DNA of 64,000 nt. Origin: an uncultured Pelagibacteraceae bacterium. Its GTDB lineage: Bacteria > Pseudomonadota > Alphaproteobacteria > Pelagibacterales > Pelagibacteraceae. The stretch lies in contig CACJZT010000004.1 in the NCBI GenBank assembly GCA_902598015.1, forward strand, positions 1 to 64,000, written 5' to 3'. Each line of letters begins with the position of its first letter. Position 1 is the stretch's first letter. This document shows positions 28,515-36,002 of this stretch, piece by piece. Below the pieces are notes generated by a model that was not told where the DNA came from, did not search any database, and was given only the letters and a program-made list of their open reading frames with translations. A program made the translations under genes and the position numbers.

Positions 28515-29288
28515 ATGAAAAATGAAATTAATCATATTGCTGGAAGACTTGTAAAAGCTTTCAACACAAATACAGTCATCAACCCTATCCCAGTAAAATA
28601 TTGTAAAAATATTAATTTAGCTAACAAACTTAGAAAATTGTGTGAAGATCAAATTAAAGATGAAACAATTGGAATAAAAGCTGGTGGAACTGGAATTCAA
28701 GCTTTAAAAAAATTAAAAGAAAAAGAACCTTTTACAGCAAAAGTATTTAAAAAAAGATTAGTTAAATCCGGTCAAAAAGTAAAAATAAACCAACACACTA
28801 AAGGTATAGAGGTTGAAGTTTATTATTTTATTAAGAAATCTTTCTTTGATTTTAAAGGAAAAGTCACAAAATCAAATGTCACTAAATTTATTAAATTTAT
28901 GGGGCCTTGTTTTGAAATAGTTGGATTTAGACAAAGAAATAAAAAATTTACGTATTTAGGAGACATTTGTGGGGATTTTGGATTTAACATCAAATTTGTT
29001 GTTGGAAGAAAAACAAAATTTAAAAAATTAAACTTAAATAATTTAAAAACATCATTAGTCAGCAAAAAGAATGGAATAAAGGTAAATGGTAATACAAATA
29101 TTGTTTATATTAACCCGTTAAATTCTTTAAGATTTGTTTTAAATAAAGTTAAGAAAGAAAAGATAAAATTAAATAAAGATTTTTATGTTTTCACAGGCTC
29201 AACTGTGGGAGTAGTTCCATTTAAAGGAAAAGGATTATACAAAGGAACAGTTGATAAAATCGGTTCTGTTAGTGTTAACATTCGTTAA
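28515..29288 (+). CDS. 2-keto-4-pentenoate hydratase family protein
   Basis: 257 residues of the fumarylacetoacetase/MhpD-like fold. The C-terminal FTGSTVGVVPFKGKGLYKG and KIGSVSVNI are the best markers, matching the TGS-T-G-vP and GSVSV blocks of hydratases in the meta-cleavage pathway. The N-terminal half is lysine-rich and divergent. The metal site residues are hard to assign, so activity is uncertain. It overlaps the next gene by one base (TAATG). Confidence 0.72.
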   Translation: MKNEINHIAGRLVKAFNTNTVINPIPVKYCKNINLANKLRKLCEDQIKDETIGIKAGGTGIQALKKLKEKEPFTAKVFKKRLVKSGQKVKINQHTKGIEVEVYYFIKKSFFDFKGKVTKSNVTKFIKFMGPCFEIVGFRQRNKKFTYLGDICGDFGFNIKFVVGRKTKFKKLNLNNLKTSLVSKKNGIKVNGNTNIVYINPLNSLRFVLNKVKKEKIKLNKDFYVFTGSTVGVVPFKGKGLYKGTVDKIGSVSVNIR

Positions 29289-30439
29289 TGGGTCTTCATT
29301 TTAGTAAAGAAGAATTCTCAAATAGAAAAGAAAAGACACTGAACTCTATGAAAAATGAGGGTGTAGATGCTCTTATTATGTTTAGACAAGAGTCTATGTA
29401 TTGGCTCACTGGTTACGACACTTTCGGATATGTTTTTTTTCAAGCATTAGTTTTAGATCAAAAAGGTAATGTAATATTATTAACTAGAGCCCCTGATTTA
29501 AGGCAAGCTCAAAACACGTCCAATATTAGTGATATAAGAATTTGGATTGATAAGGATGGTTCTAATCCAGCTGATGATCTCAAAATTATTTTAGATGAAC
29601 TTAACTTAAAAGGAAAAAAAATTGGAGTTGAATATGAAGCATACGGTCTTACAGGAAGAAATGCATTAAGACTTAATACAGTTTTAAAAAACTATTGCTC
29701 AATTGAAGATAAGTCAGAATTAATTACAAAACTAAGGGTAATAAAATCTGATGAAGAAATTAGTTATGTAAAAAAAGCAGCAAATTTAGCTGACAAGGCT
29801 TTGGATGAAGTATGGAAACATGCAAAAGCAGGAGTAAGTGAATCTAAAATTCTAGCTGAAATGAATAGAGTTATATTTGAGGGAGGTGGAGATTATCCTG
29901 CTAATGAATTTATTATAGGGTCAGGAAAGAATGCCCTACTCTGTCGATATCAAGCAGAAAAACAAATACTTAATAATCAAGATCAGTTGACCATTGAATG
30001 GGCTGGAACCTACAGGCACTATCATTCAGCGATGTTTAGAACAATACCAATAGGAAAAGCAGATCCAAAACATCTTAAAATGCATGAAGCATGTGTTGAG
30101 GCGCTTACAAATTGTGAAAATAAATTAAAGCCTGGAAATAAAATTGGAGAGGTTTTCGATGTCCATGCAAAAACCTTTGATGATCATGGCTTTAAAAATT
30201 CAAGAATGAATGCATGTGGTTACTCTTTAGGTGCAACTTTTTCACCAAACTGGATGGATTGGCCAATGCTTTATACTGGCAACCCTTACGTTATAGAACC
30301 AGGCAACATCTTCTTCATGCACATGATATTGATGAATTCTGAAAGTCAATTAGCGATGAATTTAGGTGAAACTTATCTAGTTACTGATAAAGGAAATGAA
30401 AGGTTGGGTAATCAAAAATTAGATTTGGTAACTTTATAA
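29288..30439 (+). CDS. M24 (pita-bread fold) family protein with degenerate metal site
   Basis: 383 residues with an N-terminal creatinase-like domain (about 1-145) and a C-terminal pita-bread domain. In true M24 peptidases five residues bind two metals. Here the first Asp is Glu237 (TIEWAG), the second Asp is Ala248 (HYHSAM), and the usual His motif reads ACGYSLGA. Only the last Glu (NLGETYLVT) seems kept. This resembles metal-free relatives such as creatinase and the ectoine hydrolase branch, which hydrolyse small C-N substrates. Start overlaps the hydratase stop. Confidence 0.78.
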   Translation: MGLHFSKEEFSNRKEKTLNSMKNEGVDALIMFRQESMYWLTGYDTFGYVFFQALVLDQKGNVILLTRAPDLRQAQNTSNISDIRIWIDKDGSNPADDLKIILDELNLKGKKIGVEYEAYGLTGRNALRLNTVLKNYCSIEDKSELITKLRVIKSDEEISYVKKAANLADKALDEVWKHAKAGVSESKILAEMNRVIFEGGGDYPANEFIIGSGKNALLCRYQAEKQILNNQDQLTIEWAGTYRHYHSAMFRTIPIGKADPKHLKMHEACVEALTNCENKLKPGNKIGEVFDVHAKTFDDHGFKNSRMNACGYSLGATFSPNWMDWPMLYTGNPYVIEPGNIFFMHMILMNSESQLAMNLGETYLVTDKGNERLGNQKLDLVTL

Positions 30440-30447
30440 TTACTGAA

Positions 30448-30885
30448 TTAAGAATTTTTTAATTCCAATAAGACCATTGTTCTCCAGCCATTTTTCTCTC
30501 TTAAAACTTTTTTTGATATAATTCGATATCCAGATACTGTTGCATTTTCTAGTTTATTTTCAGCTGTCATTTCATAATCTTTTTCAACACCATAATTATT
30601 TTCTGAATGCGAAATTTTTTCCGATTTTACAATTAAGTGTTGTGAAATATCAGCTATTTTTAATTTGGCATCCATTATAGCTTTTTTTTCAGATATATTT
30701 AAATCTTTAGACCAACCTTGTCCGCACATTTTAACTATTTTTTCTGAAAATTTATTTTTTTCACACCATAAATTTGTAAATTTCATTAAATCATTTGATG
30801 ATTTAATTGAATTTTTATTCTTTACATATGACTTGTTGCAATTTGTTAATAATAAGCCAAAAATTATAATTAATATTAATCTCAT
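30448..30885 (-). CDS. Predicted lipoprotein, LPP20-like
   Basis: 145 residues with a lipoprotein signal ending in a lipobox (LLLTNC), so it is probably anchored in the periplasm by Cys16. The C-terminal two-thirds (KKAIMDAKLKIADISQHLI, then the VSGYRIISKKVL and WRTMVLLEL ends) resembles the LPP20/FlgT-N-like alpha-beta domain of envelope lipoproteins. Function unknown. It is last of four small minus-strand genes running from 31544. Confidence 0.65.
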   Translation of the reverse strand: MRLILIIIFGLLLTNCNKSYVKNKNSIKSSNDLMKFTNLWCEKNKFSEKIVKMCGQGWSKDLNISEKKAIMDAKLKIADISQHLIVKSEKISHSENNYGVEKDYEMTAENKLENATVSGYRIISKKVLREKNGWRTMVLLELKNS

Positions 30886-30893
30886 TTAAGCTC

Positions 30894-31121
30894 CTATAAG
30901 TTTTCTAATATAAATAAAAATGACATGGTCAAAGCTTGATGGTACTTTTCATCCGTAAGAAAAGTTACAAAAAAGTTATCTTTTTCTTTACAAATGTATT
31001 GTTCTTTTTTGTTGATTATTTTGTCATTTATGACATCTGCTTCAGCATAATATTTACAATCACTCTTTGCCAAGACAGAACTTGTTAATAGAAAGAAAAT
31101 TATTACAAATCTTTTGACCAT
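30894..31121 (-). CDS. Small exported protein, 75 residues
   Basis: It has a signal peptide (MVKRFVIIFFLLTSSVLAKS) and a short mature part with two cysteines that could form a disulfide (C22 and C44). The start overlaps the end of the upstream gene by 19 bases and the stop lies nine bases before the lipoprotein gene, so it belongs to that operon. No family is recognised. Confidence 0.6.
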   Translation of the reverse strand: MVKRFVIIFFLLTSSVLAKSDCKYYAEADVINDKIINKKEQYICKEKDNFFVTFLTDEKYHQALTMSFLFILENL

Positions 31122-31354
31122 AACTTCTCTTTCTTTTGTTGTGATAACTCAAATTGTATTTGATTAAGAATGGCATCCATTAAATCAAAAAATGCTGATT
31201 GAACTTCTTGTTCAAATACTTTTTTTTGACATTCACTATTACATTGTGTCAAATTATGGGTAAGTGTTTGTTTGTAATACTCATTACTCTTGCCAAATGA
31301 GTGGGTAGTAAAGGTAATTAAAAACAAAAATAAAATTGTTTTAATTATTTTCAT
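31103..31354 (-). CDS. Small exported protein, 83 residues
   Basis: The start at 31354 (MKIIKTILFLFLITFTTHSFG) is fixed by a strong AAGGAGG Shine-Dalgarno seven to eight bases upstream. An open frame from 31423 lacks such support and hides the signal peptide. The mature part has a CNSEC pair of cysteines and a helical, Gln/Glu-rich C-terminus. It overlaps genes on both sides. No known family. Confidence 0.62.
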   Translation of the reverse strand: MKIIKTILFLFLITFTTHSFGKSNEYYKQTLTHNLTQCNSECQKKVFEQEVQSAFFDLMDAILNQIQFELSQQKKEKLWSKDL

Positions 31355-31544
31355 AATTATCCTCCTTAGTATATTTTTCAATTGTTTTTTTATAATCGTA
31401 AAAATCCAAGGTATCAGCTTCAAGTTTACATAATTTTTTAATAATTATATTTTGAAGTCTCTCTAATTTTTCATCACTTAGTTTAGACATTTTATATTCA
31501 AACTTATTTCTAAACTTAGAAATGGGAATTTCTTTCTGTTTCAC
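31341..31544 (-). CDS. Small charged cytosolic protein, 67 residues
   Basis: Starts with GTG (31542-31544). It is basic and helical with no export signal (KFRNKFEYKMSKLSDEKLERLQ). The end overlaps the next start by 14 bases, which suggests coupling with the three exported small proteins downstream. I do not recognise it. It could be a regulator of the small operon or a spurious frame. Confidence 0.45.
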   Translation of the reverse strand: MKQKEIPISKFRNKFEYKMSKLSDEKLERLQNIIIKKLCKLEADTLDFYDYKKTIEKYTKEDNYENN

Positions 31545-31660
31545 ATCTATTATGTAGTTATTTTATCCTGTAACACCTAGTGTAAAATAAATTAATATTT
31601 TTCACTTAGTAAATTAAAGCTTTTTAAGCTTATGATTATAAATTAAGATAACAAATTATT
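31545..31660. promoter_or_regulatory. Divergent gap at the left border of the accessory block
   Basis: 116 AT-rich bases between the small minus operon and the plus-strand channel unit. It should carry promoters in both directions. The palindrome AAAGCTTTTTAAGCTTAT near 31616-31634 has paired AAGCTT words and could be an operator for the adjacent regulator-like gene. This is a visual impression only. Confidence 0.4.
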
Positions 31661-32116
31661 ATGACTAAAATAAGAGAACCATTATCAATTGAAAAAATTT
31701 TGACAGATTTGATCGGTAAATTAAAAGAAAATGAAATTAAAGAATTTACGGGAAAATCAATTTCTCATTTTAGAAAATGCAGTGATCCTGATGATAAAGA
31801 TCATAACCTTCACTTAGCTGATGCTATTAAACTTGATATTCTCTCGTTAAGATCACAAAATGGTAGTCCTTTTTTAGACAATATTGAATTAATTATTGAC
31901 CAAGAATTTAATGAATTAGAAAAATTAAAAGATGTATCCAGAATATTAAATAATATTGGTGGCAGAATTGGAAATTTAATGGATGTAACAGAGCAAGCAA
32001 CAAGTCCTGAAAGTCAAAAAGGTGCTGAAATATCTAGTAAAGAAAAAGATAACATATTTAAAGCAATATCTGAAGTAGAAGAAAAAATTGCTAAATTGAA
32101 ACTTTCAGTAAAATAA
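31661..32116 (+). CDS. Phage-regulator-like protein, 151 residues
   Basis: Residues about 25-75 carry the pattern FTGKSISHFRKCSDPDD followed by LHLADAIKLD and then NGSPF. This is the arrangement of a phage-type HTH regulator family common in alphaproteobacteria (G-K/R-S-x-S, W/C-SDPD, AxxLD, G-PF). The C-terminal part is a coiled-coil-like helix rich in Lys and Glu. It may control the two genes behind it (14 bases downstream). The match rests on memory of the family pattern. Confidence 0.5.
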   Translation: MTKIREPLSIEKILTDLIGKLKENEIKEFTGKSISHFRKCSDPDDKDHNLHLADAIKLDILSLRSQNGSPFLDNIELIIDQEFNELEKLKDVSRILNNIGGRIGNLMDVTEQATSPESQKGAEISSKEKDNIFKAISEVEEKIAKLKLSVK

Positions 32117-32130
32117 ATTAAATTTTAAAA

Positions 32131-32826
32131 ATGAAAATAGATATTTATGGAAATGGTGCTGAAATTGTAATTGGTAAGTTGTCCCAAAAACAAACTGAAA
32201 AAATTTTTCCACTTCTCTCTAAAAAAGATGATGGAATAGATGAAACGGAGTTTGAAAGAATTATGGAAAAACCATGGAATGAAATTGATAATATTTTTCA
32301 TTGGAGTGGAGCTTTTGGAGGAAATTATGGATTTTATCTTACAAATGAAAAAGAGGAAGAAATTAAACCTGAAGGTACATTAAGTTTTAACTTTGATGAT
32401 GATGATTGCTTTACAAATAATAATAAAAATGGAATAGACAATTATCAAGTAGGAATAAATAAATTTAATCCTTACATAGATAAAATGTTTCTGTCTGGAC
32501 GCAGTAAAGATGTCACTGACGAAATGAAAAAATTTGCAGAAAACAGTGGGGTTATTTTTATGTGCGTTAGTCAAGAAAAGGGGCATTGGGGAAGTTTTGA
32601 ACTGAAAGATAATTTTGATGTAAAAAAATTAGTACCAAAAATAGCTTGTCCTGAAGTTGGTTTATATCATGAATGTCTTTATGGTTTTTTATACGATGGT
32701 AAAGAAGTTGAAGTTGAATTTACTGGAGATACTATAGGTAAAACAAGAACTTTTTATTTAATAGAACCAACCTATACTGATGATGGTCAAATTTCTTATG
32801 ATATAGCTGATGAATGGTATATGTAA
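32131..32826 (+). CDS. Unknown protein sharing a domain with the DUF4116 repeat protein
   Basis: 231 residues, acidic, no signal peptide and no membrane segment. It opens with a beta-rich stretch (MKIDIYGNGAEIVIGKLSQK), has an FNFDDDD run near residue 87-93, and an aromatic block near the C-terminus (SFELKDNFDVKKLVPKIACP). The same marks occur in the same order in the last 190 residues of the repeat protein at 36003-37595 (VVFGKLDKKQ, IIVFDDD, FELKDKEEFD...P). The stop lies in the same frame as the channel gene six bases later. I do not recognise the domain. Confidence 0.7.
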   Translation: MKIDIYGNGAEIVIGKLSQKQTEKIFPLLSKKDDGIDETEFERIMEKPWNEIDNIFHWSGAFGGNYGFYLTNEKEEEIKPEGTLSFNFDDDDCFTNNNKNGIDNYQVGINKFNPYIDKMFLSGRSKDVTDEMKKFAENSGVIFMCVSQEKGHWGSFELKDNFDVKKLVPKIACPEVGLYHECLYGFLYDGKEVEVEFTGDTIGKTRTFYLIEPTYTDDGQISYDIADEWYM

Positions 32827-32832
32827 TTTGAT

Positions 32833-34872
32833 ATGAATTTTAATTCTTTAGTTTGGTATTCTTCATTAGCAATAGGTGATGAAAAAAATAGTTATGTAGC
32901 TGATTTTCTTAATAAAAGTTGCGAACTTATTAATGAAGAAATTAATGAAGAGATAAAAGAAAAAAAACTTCCTATTAATTTTAAAATTGATTTTCTACAC
33001 ATACCAAAGGGTGAAGATGGAGTTAATTTATTAAATAATAAATTAACTAGTTATACAAATCCTATATTTACAAACGGTCACTCAATTCCAAAATACAACC
33101 CTTCTATTATTGAGAATATAAAAGATAAAAGTTTCTTTTATTTTCCTCAAAATATAACTCATGCAAGTTACAATAAATTTGAAGAAAATATTAAAAAAAG
33201 GATTTTCAAAGTAGGTAGAGCTGACCAACCAGCAAAGTTAGCGTTTATAGATAATGAAATAAAAAAACATTCTTCATCTAAAGTTTATTTTTTTCATCAA
33301 GAATTAAGATTATCTGAAAAAATGTTAGCTAATCACAAAGATAATGTAAATTTTACTAGCATTTCATTAAAAGATATTGATGAAAAAGATTTAGATCAAA
33401 AAATTAAATCTTACCTTGATGAAATAAAACCTAAAGATTTAATTATACTTGATTTGAATTTAAAGGTTTTCAGACCAATATTTAATTACTTAAACAACAA
33501 TAGTCTTTCAAACAAAGTTATTAATACATTTGGAACCATTGAAAATAGGTTTGAAAAAATAAGTTTTAACTTAATTCAATTAATAGGAAATCATGGGATT
33601 CCTTCAGTTTCTATTGAGGATTTAATGTCTAAGATCTATGGTGAAAATGTAACACCAACAGATAAAGCTTTACTATTAGAGAGCACATTTAGATTAGAAA
33701 TTCCTATTTTAGCATTTCAGACTTTAAAGAAATGTATCAATTCAGGATTAACAAATATTGAAGATCAAAATATTTTAGAAACTTTATTATCTTTTAATAA
33801 TGATAGTGATGTATTTGTTGGAAAACGTATTCAATATGGATTTAATCAATCTAATGAAAATATTTTAAAGGAAAATTATGCTTATACTTTTCCAAATTCT
33901 CTTCAAAACGAAAAATATAAAATTCCAAAAATTCTACACCCATCTCAGTTTTCAACAGTAAATGGTAAGATTCAACAATTTAATACTGTATATAATTATA
34001 TAGATGTACTTAGAATAACTAATATAGATATAAAAGAAAAAACATGGACTGCAGAATTTTATTTAGACCTTGTATCTCAGTCAGATGATCCTCTAAATCA
34101 AGTTATCTTTAATAATTTATCTTCAACAAACGATAAATTTACGTCTAAGGAAATTTGGAGAAGAAAAGATGAAGACGATTATAATACAGTTAGATATTAT
34201 ATAGTTGCTAACTTTGATTTTTTAGCAATTGCAGATAATTATCCTTTTGATTGGCAAAGTGTTTATATTTCGATGACACTAAAGGATAATTCGAGACATA
34301 TCCTGCAACCAATTCCATTAGAATTAGTAGATGATGAATTTGATATTAATGAGTGGCATATCGAAAATGCTTTCTCTGGTATAAAATATAAGAAAAACTT
34401 TTTATACAAAGATACTGATCTTAAAAAGACAGTTACTGTATCAAGTGAAAATAGATTAGGTTGGACTTTAAGAAGAAAAAATACTGCAACTTTATTTAAA
34501 ATTGGAATTCCAATGTTCTTCTTAACGTTTTTGGTCTATTACTCTGTATTTTTAGGTTTTGATAAATCAGGAGAAAGTATAGGAATTTTAACAACAACAT
34601 TCTTATCGGCAATTGCTTTATATTTTTCAGTAGAGAAGCCTGAACCAAAAAAATTAACAATTATTGATATTATATTTATTTGGTTTTATATTGTGAATGG
34701 TTTTACCATCACCGCATTCAGTTTATCTTCATTAATTACTGAAAAAATTCATTATTATACGAGTGGATTTTTAAAATTTGTTATTCCTATATCATTAATT
34801 AGTATAGCAATTTATTTATATAAAAGAGTTCAAAATAACAGAAAAGATATAATCTTAGATAGAGATCTATAA
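32833..34872 (+). CDS. Pentameric ligand-gated ion channel with PBP-like N-terminal domain
   Basis: 679 residues in three parts. Residues about 1-350 show alternating helix/strand character of a two-lobed Rossmann-like domain, perhaps type I periplasmic-binding-protein fold. Residues about 355-542 match the beta-sandwich of Cys-loop/Pro-loop receptors, with the YPFDWQ loop at 470-475 and a W-x-I strand. Four hydrophobic helices follow: M1 about 553-575 (RRK..., IPMFF), M2 about 583-600 with Glu581 just before it, as in cation-selective GLIC, M3 about 608-632 and M4 about 646-664. I see no signal peptide, and a stop codon two codons upstream rules out a longer start. Channel part strong, N-terminal fold tentative. 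Confidence 0.82.
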   Translation: MNFNSLVWYSSLAIGDEKNSYVADFLNKSCELINEEINEEIKEKKLPINFKIDFLHIPKGEDGVNLLNNKLTSYTNPIFTNGHSIPKYNPSIIENIKDKSFFYFPQNITHASYNKFEENIKKRIFKVGRADQPAKLAFIDNEIKKHSSSKVYFFHQELRLSEKMLANHKDNVNFTSISLKDIDEKDLDQKIKSYLDEIKPKDLIILDLNLKVFRPIFNYLNNNSLSNKVINTFGTIENRFEKISFNLIQLIGNHGIPSVSIEDLMSKIYGENVTPTDKALLLESTFRLEIPILAFQTLKKCINSGLTNIEDQNILETLLSFNNDSDVFVGKRIQYGFNQSNENILKENYAYTFPNSLQNEKYKIPKILHPSQFSTVNGKIQQFNTVYNYIDVLRITNIDIKEKTWTAEFYLDLVSQSDDPLNQVIFNNLSSTNDKFTSKEIWRRKDEDDYNTVRYYIVANFDFLAIADNYPFDWQSVYISMTLKDNSRHILQPIPLELVDDEFDINEWHIENAFSGIKYKKNFLYKDTDLKKTVTVSSENRLGWTLRRKNTATLFKIGIPMFFLTFLVYYSVFLGFDKSGESIGILTTTFLSAIALYFSVEKPEPKKLTIIDIIFIWFYIVNGFTITAFSLSSLITEKIHYYTSGFLKFVIPISLISIAIYLYKRVQNNRKDIILDRDL

Positions 34873-34948
34873 ATAATTTTTTGCTCAATTTAAAAATAGT
34901 TTCACTTATGGTAATCTGAAAGAAAAAATTATAAATGAAGGAGAATAT

Positions 34949-35287
34949 ATGGGATTTAGATCATTATTTACAAAAGGAGTTGCACTAACTTCAGCAGGAC
35001 GTACAAGTCAACACTCTAGAAAAGCATCTTCTTATGCCAAACAAGCAATTAATTGTTTTAGACAGGCAAAATCACTTAAAGCTGAAAAAAAAATAGATAA
35101 AATGTTAGATGGTTTAAATCATCTTTCAAACTCTGTCTTGGAAGTATCTGATAGTGTTACACCAATTTCTATGATGAATGCAACTAGCGCTCTTCTAGCA
35201 GACAATATTCAAAAAATGATAAATCAAAGTCAATTAAATATCATCAATACTCTTGGAAATAAAAAAATAAAGAAAAAAAGTAAATGA
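34949..35287 (+). CDS. Small helical protein of unknown function, 112 residues
   Basis: Preceded by a good GAAGGAG Shine-Dalgarno seven to eight bases before the ATG. It is basic and mostly helical, with SQHSRKASSYAKQAINCFRQ near the start and a Lys-rich end (NKKIKKKSK). No signal peptide or membrane segment. It lies 76 bases after the channel gene and ends 46 bases before the convergent nuclease stop. It may belong to the channel unit or have its own promoter. Confidence 0.6.
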   Translation: MGFRSLFTKGVALTSAGRTSQHSRKASSYAKQAINCFRQAKSLKAEKKIDKMLDGLNHLSNSVLEVSDSVTPISMMNATSALLADNIQKMINQSQLNIINTLGNKKIKKKSK

Positions 35288-35333
35288 CTTTCACAGAGTG
35301 GGACAATGCTTTTGCTGATTTATCAAATGTAAC

Positions 35334-35984
35334 TTAATTTTTAGATAAATATTTTCTATTTATAAAATTATAATTTAAATGTTCAGGATTAATCTTATTT
35401 TTCATAAAATCATTAAAAAGTTGGTTATCTTCAGGATAAAGCAACCATAAAAAATTTTTACCGTATTTTTCTTCGATCTTTTTTTCATATAAATGGAATG
35501 AATAGATAACTTGTGAGGTTAAGCTAATTGGAGCTGATTTTAAATCATTGATAAAGCGTTTAATTCCTAAACTGGTGAAATTAGCAGGTGTAAAGGGTGA
35601 TCCATGTAAACCTGGTGCAAGTATTTCACTTTCTTTAGAAGATCCATACACAGTTTGAATAGCCTTTTGATATTTATTTTCAGAAAAATTTTTTTTAAAA
35701 ATATATTTAGCAACATCTTTCGTGAGTTGGAAATAATAAGGCCAACGAACTAATTTAATTTTCTCTTTTAAACATAATTCGTTTTTCCTTAAATCGCGCT
35801 CATGATTTGCAACTTTATCATAATGATCTGGACCATCATATTCAAAAGCAATTTTATCATCAGGAAAATATATATCTAAACTAAATCTAGCAAGCTTATG
35901 TTCTGATACATTATTTTTTTCTAAAAAAAGTTGAGATATGAATTTTAAATTTTTTGCAGTCATTTCTGCATTTTTTTTTTTCAT
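35334..35984 (-). CDS. DUF559/Vsr-like PD-(D/E)XK endonuclease
   Basis: 216 residues. The N-terminal half has the core of the restriction-endonuclease fold: LDIYFPDD (Asp37), IAFEYDGPDHYD (Glu48, Asp50), ERDLRKNEL and then IKLVRWPYY. The order is that of DUF559 and Vsr-like nucleases, where D...E-x-D-G...H...D..R..L is typical. The C-terminal 100 residues (LHGSPFTPANF) are not recognised. It is last in the minus unit, 18 bases after the DUF4116 repeat gene. Confidence 0.72.
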   Translation of the reverse strand: MKKKNAEMTAKNLKFISQLFLEKNNVSEHKLARFSLDIYFPDDKIAFEYDGPDHYDKVANHERDLRKNELCLKEKIKLVRWPYYFQLTKDVAKYIFKKNFSENKYQKAIQTVYGSSKESEILAPGLHGSPFTPANFTSLGIKRFINDLKSAPISLTSQVIYSFHLYEKKIEEKYGKNFLWLLYPEDNQLFNDFMKNKINPEHLNYNFINRKYLSKN

Positions 35985-36002
35985 AAGAATTTAATTAAGT
36001 AT

